Position numbers and translations under genes: made by a program. Source: Clostridia bacterium (GTDB taxonomy: Bacteria; Bacillota; Clostridia; Christensenellales; Borkfalkiaceae). From it: a DNA stretch of 64,000 nucleotides. Below the pieces are notes generated by a model. The model made no database searches, had not been told where the DNA came from, and worked only from the letters and a program-made list of their open reading frames with translations. Location: the NCBI GenBank assembly GCA_017621155.1, contig JAGATP010000052.1, forward strand, positions 46,061 to 110,060, written 5' to 3'. Positions 8,767 to 16,551 of the stretch are shown piece after piece. Within the stretch, counting starts at the first letter, position 1. The number at the start of each line of letters is the position of its first letter.

Positions 8767-8828
8767 TATTCTGAAAAAGAGTTGATTTATTCTGAAATCA
8801 ACTCTTTTTTTGCGGGAGACGGTATAAT
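8767..8828 (+). promoter_or_regulatory. Putative LytTR operator and promoter of GH3-A
   Basis: TATTCTGAAA is repeated exactly at 8767-8776 and 8788-8797, 21 nt apart. TATAAT is at 8823-8828, and the -35 position (8800-8805, AACTCT) is poor. Geometry is the same as in front of the system A regulator gene. The site overlaps the terminator of the kinase operon. Likely activated by the LytTR regulator (inference from spacing and shared motif). Confidence 0.65.
8774..8812 (+). terminator. Terminator of the system A regulator-kinase operon
   Basis: A perfect 15-bp stem (8774-8788 with 8795-8809), 6-nt loop, running into TTTTTTT. It overlaps the direct repeats of the GH3-A promoter, so readthrough and activator binding could interfere with each other. 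Confidence 0.8.
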
Positions 8829-8878
8829 GCAGGTGTATTTCCAGAATGGGAGTATGAAAAAAAAGAAAGGAGTAGAAA

Positions 8879-11800
8879 ATGAAACTGCACAAGAAAACAG
8901 CCCTGTTTCGGGGCATTCTCAGCGTCTCCTCGTTCCTTCTCTCCATTTCCGTGCTTGCGGGCATTTTGCTCGAGGACAACGGAACGATGGTTGACGAAAC
9001 GCTGAAGACGCAGAGAACAAAGACGATCACCACCGACGACGGTCAGCTTTTCACGGCGTTCGTGCCCGATGAAATCATCACGAACGGAAAGCTCGATCCT
9101 TCCAAGGCGGCGAAGATGAGCAACGACTACAACGTAGCAGTCGGCGAGGAGGGAACCGTTCTCCTCAAGAACAACAAAGTGCTTCCCATGAAGGGAGCGA
9201 AGAAAGTCACGGCGCTCGGTTGGTGGAGCAACAAGTATGCAAACGTCAACAATTGGACGGGCGCAATTTCCGGCGAAAACTTCCTCAAAGCGGGTCTCAG
9301 GGACAAGGGCATCGAGCTCAATCCCGTCGCGCTGGAAGCGTATGCAACCAAAAACATCGGCAAATATCCTTCTCCCGGCTATGCGAACAACAAGTGCTGG
9401 GGTAAGGTGACGAACGAGGAGTACTACGAGTCGCAGTCCCTCGTCAACACGGGCACGGGCGCGAGCACCGCGTTCAATCCCCATGAGCCGACGGTTGCCG
9501 AGCTTGAAGCCGCGAAGGCAGGATTTACTGCGAGCCTCGACGAGTACAACGACGTCGCGCTCGTCTGCATCGGCAGGGGCTCGGCGGAAGGCGCAGACTA
9601 CAAGGCAGGGCCCGACGGAATGCACCCCGACGCAGACAAGGGCGCGAGAACTCCCCTTGGGCTCACGGACAACGAGCGGGCAATTCTCGAGCTTGCGAAG
9701 GAAAAATTCGACAAGGTCGTCGTCCTCGTCAACTGCACCAACACCATGGAGCTTGCCGAGATTCAGAACGATCCCAAGGTCGACGCCGTTCTCTACACGC
9801 CGACCTTCAACCAGAAGAACGTGGAAGGCCTTTGCAACGTCCTGGTCGGAGACGCAAATCCTTCGGGCGGACTCAACAACCTCTATGCTTCCAACACCCT
9901 CTCCTCTCCCGCGATGATGAACCAGGGCTTCTTCCGTTATTCGAATGCGGAGGACGTCAAGATCTACAAGACGAAGGCGGAGAAGGGAGAGAACGACGGT
10001 CGTATCGATACCTCCACGCTCGGCACGAACGGCACGGACGTCGGCTATACCAACTACCTCATCGAGGCAGAGGGCATCTACGTCGGCTATCGCTACTATG
10101 AGACGAGATATTACGACTGCGTGATGAATCAGGGCAAGGCTTCCTCTAAGGCAGGTGTTTATGATTCCACGGGCAATTGGAATTACTCCGAAGAAGTCGT
10201 TTACGGCTTCGGCTACGGACTTTCCTACACCGATTTCAGAAGGGAGATCACTTCCGTTCAATTCGTGGACGAGGGCGTTCACGCCAAGAACCACGAAAAA
10301 TACGCGCTCGTCACCGTCGAGGTGGAAAACACGGGCGATGTGGCAGGCAAGACCCCCGTTCAGATTTACGGTCAGGCGCCTTACACCGAGTACGATAAGA
10401 AGAACGGCGTGGAAAAATCCGCCATTCAGCTCCTTGAGTTCGGCAAGACGGGTATCATCCAGCCCGGCAAGAAGGAGAGTGTCACCGTGAAGGTAGACCT
10501 TGCAGACCTCGCTTCGTACGACGGAAACAAGGCAAAGACGTACATCATGGACAACGTGGGCGACTACTACTTTGCAACAGGCAACGGCGCGCACGACGCC
10601 CTCAACAACATCCTCGCCGCACAGGGCAAGACCAAAGCGGACGGCATGGACAGCGAAGGCTACGCGAAAGCGGCGTATAAGTGGAACTATCAGTCCCCCG
10701 TCGAGGGCGATGTCGATGCCTTCACCTTCTCCGTCTCCAAGAACGGCGGAAAAGTCACCAACCAGCTCGACTCCTCGCAGTGGAGCTACTACGGCGACAA
10801 GAACACCGTTACCTACCTTACGAGACAGGATTGGGAAGGCACGTATCCCAAGTCCTACACGGGACTCACCGCAAGCCCGACGATGCTCAAGTACCTCAAC
10901 GGTCATTACATTGAGAACAAGACCTCTTCCGCGGCGGAGCTTGCCGAAGTGAAGTGGGATCAGCCCACCGATCTCAAATTCGGCGACATGAAGTTCGCAG
11001 AATTTAACGATTATCGTTGGGAAGAGCTTCTTGATAGCTTGAGTTTGAAAGAGACCATCGAGTTCTGCTACAAAGGCGGCAGAAACTTCGCGGCGCTCTC
11101 CATCGGTTTCCCCGCAGGCAACTATGCGGAAAACGGCGCAAGCAAGAACCTCGCTTACGACACCAACGAGGGTGCGATCAATCCTCCTTGGCTTGCAGAA
11201 GGCGAAAAGGCAGGCACGACCTCCATTACCCTTGCACAGCCCGCGGCAATGGCTTGTACGTTCAGCCACGAGCTTGCAAAGACCTACGGTAAACTGTCCG
11301 GTATCGGCGGTATTCTCGGTGAGAGAATCTTCCTCTGGCAGCCCGGTGCAAACACCCTCCGTACTCCTTATAACGGCAGAAGCTCTCTCTACTATTCCGA
11401 AGATCCCGTCGTCACGGGCGTGAATGCGATGGAAGCTTGCGTCGAAGCCATCAAGTACGGCGGCATCATCACCGCGAAGCACTTCTTCGCAAACGATCAG
11501 GAACTCGGCCGTTCGGGTATCGGCGTGTTCATGACGGAGCAGAGAGCGCGTGAAATCGAAATGCGCGCATTCCAGATCGCGATCGAGTCCAATCTCTACG
11601 ATACGGCAGAGAAGGCCGTCGGACTCATGGGACTTATGACCGGCTTCAACAAGCTCGGCGCAATTGATCTGACCTGCCATCAGGCAGTGCTCACGAACAT
11701 CCTGCGCGGCGAGTGGGGCTACAACGGCTACGTCGTCTCCGACTTGAAGGATGACTGCGACCTTGCACCTCAGGCGTTCCTTGCAGGCTTGACCGGCTAC

Positions 11801-12082
11801 GATTATCGTACCGCTTCCGACGACGTCGATCCTTACCTTGACAGTCAGGAATTTAAGGTAGACGCCGACCTTCAGAAGGCAATGAAAGATATGGTCAAGA
11901 GAGAACTTTGGTGCTTCGCCAACAGCTCCCTCATGAACAAGGTCAACTCCTCCAGCTATTCCGTATGGAATCTGACCTGGTGGCGTGCAACCTACATCTC
12001 TACCATCGCTGTATCCGGCGTCATCACGCTCGCAGCAGCCGCGCTCTACGTGGTCAGCATGCTCGGCAAACAGGAGGGTTGA
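8879..12082 (+). CDS. GH3-A: membrane-anchored, circularly permuted glycoside hydrolase family 3 protein
   Basis: 1067 residues. An N-terminal helix (about 9-28) is followed by the GH3 alpha/beta sandwich (about 75-330, EGTVLLKNNKVLPM; predicted acid/base Glu237 in GSAEGAD), a fibronectin-like domain (about 445-580) and the GH3 TIM barrel (about 690-1010). A C-terminal helix (about 1034-1058) closes it. The barrel holds KHFFANDQE and the predicted nucleophile Asp955 in VVSDL. Normal GH3 enzymes have barrel first, so this is the permuted order known from some rumen beta-glucosidases. Two membrane ends should display the enzyme outside. Oddly, the DGPxG substrate motif seen in its two paralogues is replaced by TNEGAIN, so specificity or activity may differ. 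Ribosome site AAAGGAG; operon with a small 4-TM gene. Confidence 0.88.
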   Translation: MKLHKKTALFRGILSVSSFLLSISVLAGILLEDNGTMVDETLKTQRTKTITTDDGQLFTAFVPDEIITNGKLDPSKAAKMSNDYNVAVGEEGTVLLKNNKVLPMKGAKKVTALGWWSNKYANVNNWTGAISGENFLKAGLRDKGIELNPVALEAYATKNIGKYPSPGYANNKCWGKVTNEEYYESQSLVNTGTGASTAFNPHEPTVAELEAAKAGFTASLDEYNDVALVCIGRGSAEGADYKAGPDGMHPDADKGARTPLGLTDNERAILELAKEKFDKVVVLVNCTNTMELAEIQNDPKVDAVLYTPTFNQKNVEGLCNVLVGDANPSGGLNNLYASNTLSSPAMMNQGFFRYSNAEDVKIYKTKAEKGENDGRIDTSTLGTNGTDVGYTNYLIEAEGIYVGYRYYETRYYDCVMNQGKASSKAGVYDSTGNWNYSEEVVYGFGYGLSYTDFRREITSVQFVDEGVHAKNHEKYALVTVEVENTGDVAGKTPVQIYGQAPYTEYDKKNGVEKSAIQLLEFGKTGIIQPGKKESVTVKVDLADLASYDGNKAKTYIMDNVGDYYFATGNGAHDALNNILAAQGKTKADGMDSEGYAKAAYKWNYQSPVEGDVDAFTFSVSKNGGKVTNQLDSSQWSYYGDKNTVTYLTRQDWEGTYPKSYTGLTASPTMLKYLNGHYIENKTSSAAELAEVKWDQPTDLKFGDMKFAEFNDYRWEELLDSLSLKETIEFCYKGGRNFAALSIGFPAGNYAENGASKNLAYDTNEGAINPPWLAEGEKAGTTSITLAQPAAMACTFSHELAKTYGKLSGIGGILGERIFLWQPGANTLRTPYNGRSSLYYSEDPVVTGVNAMEACVEAIKYGGIITAKHFFANDQELGRSGIGVFMTEQRAREIEMRAFQIAIESNLYDTAEKAVGLMGLMTGFNKLGAIDLTCHQAVLTNILRGEWGYNGYVVSDLKDDCDLAPQAFLAGLTGYDYRTASDDVDPYLDSQEFKVDADLQKAMKDMVKRELWCFANSSLMNKVNSSSYSVWNLTWWRATYISTIAVSGVITLAAAALYVVSMLGKQEG

Positions 12083-12086
12083 AATT

Positions 12087-12521
12087 ATGTTGAAAAAATT
12101 ATCCATCGGCGGTTATGTGCTCGCATTTGCAACCATCATGACCTTGGCGTCCTTCATCGTTGCCATTATCAGCAACGGGTATTCCGGCTATGACATGGGG
12201 AACTTCAGCACGACCGTGCTTCTCTCCATCGCCGCAATCATCCTGGGCGTGGCATCCATCGGACTCCCCCTGGTACTCGGAGACAAGAAAATTTATTCCG
12301 TCCTTCAGGTACTCATGATTATCGTCCTTTCCTTCCTCATCTGGTCTATGGTCTACGGCAAAATGGACGTTTTTGGAACCGTACTCTTCTCCGACCTCGA
12401 GAAAGGCTATCCCCCCGCAGAAGCCGCAAACCTCACGGGTATCATTGCAATCGTAATGTATCTCGTCTCTGCGCTTTTGACGATGGTCGCGAACTTCTTC
12501 CCCGTTTTGAAGAAGGCGTAA
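12087..12521 (+). CDS. Small four-helix membrane protein, partner of GH3-A
   Basis: 144 residues from ATG 12087, four nt after the GH3-A stop and preceded by AGGAGG. The sequence is almost entirely four hydrophobic segments (about 8-28, 43-65, 72-92, 112-138) with a short polar loop DLEKGYPPAEAANL before the last. I do not recognise a named family. The gene after GH3-C (45949) encodes a protein with the same size, helix layout and a polar loop in the same place, which suggests a conserved partner rather than a random neighbour. A role in membrane placement, folding or stabilising the GH3 protein is a guess. Confidence 0.8.
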   Translation: MLKKLSIGGYVLAFATIMTLASFIVAIISNGYSGYDMGNFSTTVLLSIAAIILGVASIGLPLVLGDKKIYSVLQVLMIIVLSFLIWSMVYGKMDVFGTVLFSDLEKGYPPAEAANLTGIIAIVMYLVSALLTMVANFFPVLKKA

Positions 12522-12564
12522 CCTTGTGCTTTTGACAATGCCATATGGCAGCGTTATAACCCCC

Positions 12565-12598
12565 TTGCCCCGAAAACTCCGTTTTCGGGGCAATTTTT
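12565..12598 (+). terminator. Terminator of the GH3-A operon
   Basis: A perfect 13-bp stem (12565-12577 with 12581-12593), 3-nt loop, then TTTTT. Confidence 0.9.
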
Positions 12599-12649
12599 GT
12601 CTTTCCTGCGCCTTTGCGACCCTTTTTTGAAAAGTGCAAATCTCATCGG

Positions 12650-12678
12650 TTGCTATTCTTCGGACGACCGAGTATAAT
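12650..12678 (+). promoter_or_regulatory. Promoter of the OmpR-type regulator gene
   Basis: TTGCTA (12650-12655), 17-nt spacer, TATAAT (12673-12678), 36 nt before the TTG start codon. Confidence 0.65.
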
Positions 12679-12714
12679 AGAGGCAGATAAAAAACGAAAG
12701 GGAGAGGACTGACC

Positions 12715-13380
12715 TTGAAAAACATATTGATCATTGACGACGACGTTTCGATCGGAAACATGCTCGAAGAAGCGCTGAAAAGAGAAGGGTACGGCGTTTT
12801 TCGCGCTTATTCCGGGACGGAGGCGTTGCTCTTTTTGTCCCAGGCAAAACCCGATCTCGTGTTGCTCGATTTGATGCTGCCGGGATTAAACGGCGAAGAG
12901 GTGCTTCCGCAGATAGAGGGAATCCCTGTCATCGTCGTGAGCGCAAAAGTGGACGTGGACGACAAGATCAATCTACTGCTCGGCGGGGCAGTCGATTACG
13001 TCACAAAGCCCTTTCATACAAAGGAGCTTTTGGCGAGGATTGCCGTACAGCTTCGCAACGCCGAAAAGACTTCCACCGCGCCTATCCTGACTTTTGACGA
13101 GATTGCGCTCCATACGGACACGCACGTTGTTACCGTCGGTGCGACTCAAATCAAGCTGACCCGCACTGAATATGCAATCCTGAAGTTGCTCATGCAAAAC
13201 CCCTCGAAGATCATTACGAAGTCGCAATTGTTAGACCGCATCGGCGAAGACACGCCCGACTGCACGGAAAATTCCCTAAAGACGCATATCAGCCATTTAA
13301 GATCAAAGCTCCGCAAGGGAAAGGACAAGGATTACATCGAGGCGGTATGGGGAATCGGCTTTAAGATGAAAGAAGGGTAG
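12715..13380 (+). CDS. OmpR-family response regulator
   Basis: 221 residues, starting at TTG with GGGAGAGG eight nt upstream. The receiver domain has acidic residues DDD at 8-10, phospho-acceptor Asp52 in LLDLMLPG and the TKPF lysine. The C-terminal winged helix (about 125-220) ends in the typical VWGIGFKMKEG. It is separated from the downstream ABC exporter and kinase genes by a 95-nt region holding direct repeats 11 nt apart, a likely binding site. The set resembles systems that sense and expel antimicrobial peptides or lantibiotics (established pattern for BcrA-type ABC exporters with OmpR-type regulators); the compound here is unknown. Confidence 0.92.
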   Translation: MKNILIIDDDVSIGNMLEEALKREGYGVFRAYSGTEALLFLSQAKPDLVLLDLMLPGLNGEEVLPQIEGIPVIVVSAKVDVDDKINLLLGGAVDYVTKPFHTKELLARIAVQLRNAEKTSTAPILTFDEIALHTDTHVVTVGATQIKLTRTEYAILKLLMQNPSKIITKSQLLDRIGEDTPDCTENSLKTHISHLRSKLRKGKDKDYIEAVWGIGFKMKEG

Positions 13381-13389
13381 GCGAGGCAA

Positions 13390-13446
13390 TCTCAACAATT
13401 TCTCAACGATTTTTTTACCGGTTTCTTACGTTTTTTGCGCTAAAAT
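13390..13446 (+). promoter_or_regulatory. Putative OmpR-type operator and promoter of the ABC exporter operon
   Basis: TCTCAAC occurs at 13390-13396 and 13401-13407, 11 nt apart (one helical turn), with a related TTCTTAC at 13423-13429. A -10-like TAAAAT sits at 13441-13446, with no good -35 (CCGGTT at 13418-13423). Tandem repeats one turn apart over a poor -35 are typical of OmpR/PhoB-type activated promoters. Confidence 0.5.
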
Positions 13447-13475
13447 GTCGGCATCAAAGAAAGGAGGTAAATCGT

Positions 13476-14387
13476 ATGGATTATGTTCTGAAAGCCAACG
13501 CTTTGAGCAAAAGCTACAAGGGGTTCAAAGCGTTAAACGGACTGTCCATGAACGTTCCCAAAGGGGCGATCTACGGCTTCGTCGGGAAAAACGGTGCGGG
13601 CAAAACGACGCTGATCCGACTTATTTGCGGATTGCAAGAGCCTACGTCCGGCGACTATACGCTGTACGGAAGGAAAAACACCGAGAAGGAGATTTTTGAG
13701 TCGCGCAGGCGAATGGGGGCGGTCGTTGAAACGCCCTCGATCTATCTCGATAGCACGGCAGAGGATAACTTGAAGCAGCAATATCGCATTCTCGGGCTTC
13801 CCTCGTACGACGGACTCGCCGATCTTTTAAAATTGGTGGGTCTGGAAGGGACGGGAAAAAAGAAGGCGAAACACTTTTCTCTCGGAATGCGTCAAAGGTT
13901 GGGCATTGCCATAGCGCTCGTCGGCGATCCCGATTTTTTGGTGTTGGACGAGCCCGTAAACGGTCTTGACCCGCAGGGCATCATCGAAATGCGGGAACTC
14001 ATCTTAAAGCTGAACCGCGAACGCCGGATCACGGTCTTGATTTCAAGCCATATCCTCGACGAACTGTCGCGCCTTGCCACCCATTACGGTTTTATCGACG
14101 GCGGACGAATGGTAAAGGAGATCAGCGCAAAGGAATTGGAAGAAACTTGCCGAAAGTGCGTCCGCATGGAAGTAACCGATGCGAAAGCCCTTGCCCGCGT
14201 GTTGGAGGAAATGGGGGTAAAATATACCGTTCTCTCCGACCGCAAGATTGACGTGTTTGCAAAGCTCAACGTCTCCAAGCTGACCTTGGCTTTGGCAAAG
14301 GAAGGTTGCGAGGTCATTTCCATGCAGGAGCGGGACGAAAGTCTGGAAAGCTACTACGTGGGACTTGTCGGGGGGTGGCAGAGATGA
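13476..14387 (+). CDS. ABC transporter ATP-binding protein (BcrA/NatA type)
   Basis: 303 residues. Walker A is GKNGAGKTT (about residue 37), the ABC signature is SLGMRQRLGIA, and Walker B is FLVLDEPVNGLDPQG, followed by the H-loop ISSHILDEL. The last 90 residues are a C-terminal extension typical of drug and bacteriocin exporters of the ABC-2 class. Ribosome site AAAGGAGG is 6 nt upstream. The stop overlaps the start of the permease gene by 4 nt. It powers the exporter made with the next gene; in this setting it most likely gives resistance to a membrane-active compound. Confidence 0.93.
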   Translation: MDYVLKANALSKSYKGFKALNGLSMNVPKGAIYGFVGKNGAGKTTLIRLICGLQEPTSGDYTLYGRKNTEKEIFESRRRMGAVVETPSIYLDSTAEDNLKQQYRILGLPSYDGLADLLKLVGLEGTGKKKAKHFSLGMRQRLGIAIALVGDPDFLVLDEPVNGLDPQGIIEMRELILKLNRERRITVLISSHILDELSRLATHYGFIDGGRMVKEISAKELEETCRKCVRMEVTDAKALARVLEEMGVKYTVLSDRKIDVFAKLNVSKLTLALAKEGCEVISMQERDESLESYYVGLVGGWQR

Positions 14388-15214
14388 ATAAATTGTTGCG
14401 GGCAAACTTCTCAAGACTTTGGAAAGACAAATTATTCTGGCTGTGCATGGGCGGGATGTTCGTCTATTCGATCGTGTATATGCTCAACGGGTGCAGGCAG
14501 GCAAAGGCCGATCTTTCGGAGTATTCCTACGGTCTCGACGAATATTACTTCCATTTCGCGTTATCGATCGGCTTTTTCTGCACGTTGTTCAGCAGTATGT
14601 TTTTCGGTACGGAGTACAGCGATGGAACGATCCGAAACAAAATCATTGTCGGTCACACGAGGACGAATCTCTATCTGTCAAGCCTTTTTACCACGTTTAC
14701 GGCGACGCTGCTCATTCTGTCGGCATGGCTGGTCGGGGCGCTCGTCGCCGTTCCCATGCTCGGCTTTTGGAAAATGGGCGCTTTGCATTTGCTCGAATAT
14801 TTGCTGATTGCCGTAACGTTCGTATTGGCTTTTTCGGCAATCTGTACGGCGGTAAATCTGCTGTCGTCGAATAAAGCCGTTACGGTAATTGTCTCGGTTT
14901 TGCTGTTTTTGGGGCTTCTCATTTTCGCAGGCGTGCTGTATAGCGCTTTGATTGAGCCGGAAATGGTAGGCGGCATTCAATTGACGCCGGACGGACTTCA
15001 AATGGTTGATCCGACCCCGAATCCGAAATACGTCAGCGGATTGAGACGGGAAATCTATGACTTCATCGTAGATTTTCTGCCTACGGGACAGGGATTGCGG
15101 TTGTGGCAGTTGGAAGTCGGAAATCCGATTCGCATGCTTGTTTCATCCGTATCGATTACCGTACTGACAACGGCAGGCGGGCTCGTTGCCTTCCAAAGAA
15201 AGAACATAAAGTAA
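14384..15214 (+). CDS. ABC-2 type permease
   Basis: 276 residues from the ATG overlapping the ATPase stop. There is an N-terminal helix after a short basic cytoplasmic stretch (LLRANFSRLWKDKLFW), then a first loop, and about five more hydrophobic segments. The FFGTEYSDGTIRNKIIVGHTR stretch is the typical coupling region of ABC-2 permeases. A larger extracellular section precedes the last helix. It forms the exporter with the upstream ATPase; the following kinase gene starts 9 nt later in the same operon. Confidence 0.88.
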   Translation: MNKLLRANFSRLWKDKLFWLCMGGMFVYSIVYMLNGCRQAKADLSEYSYGLDEYYFHFALSIGFFCTLFSSMFFGTEYSDGTIRNKIIVGHTRTNLYLSSLFTTFTATLLILSAWLVGALVAVPMLGFWKMGALHLLEYLLIAVTFVLAFSAICTAVNLLSSNKAVTVIVSVLLFLGLLIFAGVLYSALIEPEMVGGIQLTPDGLQMVDPTPNPKYVSGLRREIYDFIVDFLPTGQGLRLWQLEVGNPIRMLVSSVSITVLTTAGGLVAFQRKNIK

Positions 15215-15223
15215 GGGGGGATT

Positions 15224-16117
15224 ATGGAAGAATGGTTGTGGGCATTGATCGGCTTGATGGCGTTGGGGATCGTTGCCCTGCTCGTGAAAATTTGCTTTCT
15301 GCAAAAAGCGGCAAGGGAGATCGAAACCGCCTTTGCCGATAGGCTCATAACCGATACCAATACGCTCATCGACATTTCAAGCGGCGATCGGGCGATGAGA
15401 AGCTTGGCGAATGCGGTTAACGTTCAGCTTCGCAAGCTTCGCGCACAGCGGCTTCGGTTCACGCAGGGAGATCTTGAACTCAAAAATGCCGTTACCAATG
15501 TTTCGCACGATCTGCGCACGCCTCTGACGGCGATCTGCGGCTACTTGGATTTGCTGGAACGAGAAGAAAAATCGGAAAGGGTGGGACGGTATCTCGAGAT
15601 CATAGGGAGCCAAACGGAACGGTTGAAACGGCTGACGGAGGAGCTTTTCCGATACTCCGTGATCCTTTCAAGCGAAGAAAAGAAGGAGAAAGCGCCCGTT
15701 GCTGTCGGCAGCGTGTTGGAAGAAAGCGTCGCCGCCTTTTACACCGCTCTGAAGGAACGGGGCATTGTCCCTAAGATACAAATGCCCCAAGACAAAGTGA
15801 TTCGAACGCTCGACCGTTCCGCGCTCTCCCGCGTGTTTTCCAATCTCCTGAACAACGCCGTTCAATATAGCGACGGCGATCTGGAGATTACCCTATCCGA
15901 AGCGGGCGAAATTACCTTTACCAATACGGCGTCGGGATTGAACGAAGTACAAATCGGCAAGCTGTTCGACCGATTTTATACCGTTGAGACCGCCGGAAAA
16001 TCGACGGGCTTGGGACTGGCAATCGCAAAAACGCTGATGGAACAGATGAACGGAAAAATCTCGGCGAAGTATGAAAACGGCAAATTGAGCTTTTGTATCG
16101 TGCTTCCGAATGCTTAG
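15224..16117 (+). CDS. Sensor histidine kinase of the exporter operon
   Basis: 297 residues. There is only one membrane segment (about 4-26) and no extracellular domain. Then come a short linker, the dimerisation domain with His95 in SHDLRTPL, and an ATPase domain with N-box NLLNNAVQYS and G-box STGLGLAIAKTL. Lacking an outside sensor, it may take its signal from the neighbouring ABC permease, as described for kinases of antimicrobial-peptide sensing modules (inference). Its partner is the OmpR-type regulator encoded upstream of the exporter genes. Ribosome site AAGGGGGG. Confidence 0.92.
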   Translation: MEEWLWALIGLMALGIVALLVKICFLQKAAREIETAFADRLITDTNTLIDISSGDRAMRSLANAVNVQLRKLRAQRLRFTQGDLELKNAVTNVSHDLRTPLTAICGYLDLLEREEKSERVGRYLEIIGSQTERLKRLTEELFRYSVILSSEEKKEKAPVAVGSVLEESVAAFYTALKERGIVPKIQMPQDKVIRTLDRSALSRVFSNLLNNAVQYSDGDLEITLSEAGEITFTNTASGLNEVQIGKLFDRFYTVETAGKSTGLGLAIAKTLMEQMNGKISAKYENGKLSFCIVLPNA

Positions 16118-16150
16118 GCGAGCTGTTCTAATTTAGAACAGCTCGCCTAA
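16114..16150 (+). repeat. Near-perfect palindrome after the kinase gene
   Basis: An 18-bp arm (16114-16131) is repeated inverted at 16133-16150 with one central base. It overlaps the stop codon of the kinase gene. There is little T tract after it, so it is more an mRNA 3' hairpin than a terminator on its own. Confidence 0.75.
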
Positions 16151-16156
16151 TTTAGG

Positions 16157-16195
16157 GGGGGCGCAGATCAGCGATCTGCGCCCCCGTTCTTTTAT
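16157..16195 (+). terminator. Terminator of the exporter operon
   Basis: A perfect 13-bp GC-rich stem (16157-16169 with 16173-16185), 3-nt loop, then GTTCTTTTATTTT. It stands just downstream of the palindrome at 16114-16150. Confidence 0.8.
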
Positions 16196-16387
16196 TTTCG
16201 AGGCGTTTTTTGCCTTTTTCGGTTTTCTCTCCCGCTTCGACGTTTTCTTCCTTTTTTACAAGAAATTTTCCCTTAAAGACCTTTCCGAACATATATTTTG
16301 CAAGATTTTTCGTGGTTTGCATTTGGAGGGGATGCTCTCGTCGTCTTAAAATTTCCCTTTTTTTACAAAAATTTTTCCTTCGAATCC

Positions 16388-16417
16388 TTGACAAACATAT
16401 GTTTGTTTTTGTATAAT
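16388..16417 (+). promoter_or_regulatory. Promoter with LexA-like SOS box for the Y-family polymerase
   Basis: TTGACA (16388-16393), 18-nt spacer, TATAAT (16412-16417). The spacer carries the perfect palindrome CAAACATATGTTTG (16392-16405), close to the Gram-positive LexA box CGAACATATGTTCG. A half-conserved copy, CGAACATATATTTTG, lies at 16286-16300. LexA repression of this gene is therefore likely. The rest of the 400-nt gap before the polymerase shows nothing else I can name. Confidence 0.7.
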
Positions 16418-16437
16418 AGAGGAAAAGAAGGAGAAAG

Positions 16438-16551
16438 ATGGGGCGAAATCACGAGCCGAAGTTTAATTTCGCCTCCTTTGGAGGTGGGAAATGGGGAAAA
16501 ATAAAAAGAGGGGAGGCGGAAAATGGAACGAAAAACATATTTGGCGATTGA
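16438..16551 (+). CDS. Possible 37-codon leader ORF ahead of the Y-family polymerase
   Basis: ATG at 16438 has a good AAGGAG site 8 nt upstream and lies about 14 nt from the predicted transcript start. It encodes 37 residues (MGRNHEPKFNFASFGGGKW at the start) and ends at 16551, overlapping the first 29 nt of the polymerase gene in another frame. It could couple or limit polymerase translation. Coding status is uncertain; no homologue is known to me. Confidence 0.35.
   Translation: MGRNHEPKFNFASFGGGKWGKIKRGEAENGTKNIFGD

Noticed and set aside
8743..8994. 83-residue ORF between the system A kinase and GH3-A, considered as an AgrD-like signal peptide
   Set aside because: It runs through the terminator and the GH3-A promoter and ends inside GH3-A in another frame. 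It has no AgrD-like features and no AgrB protease gene exists nearby.
8798..12106. 1102-residue open frame antisense to GH3-A
   Set aside because: Codon bias of the plus-strand gene leaves the reverse frame open. No ribosome site, no domain, and the plus frame has clear GH3 motifs.
16152..16394. 80-residue minus-strand ORF in the gap before the SOS polymerase
   Set aside because: It is Lys/Arg-rich, spans two terminator stems and the polymerase promoter, and has no ribosome site.
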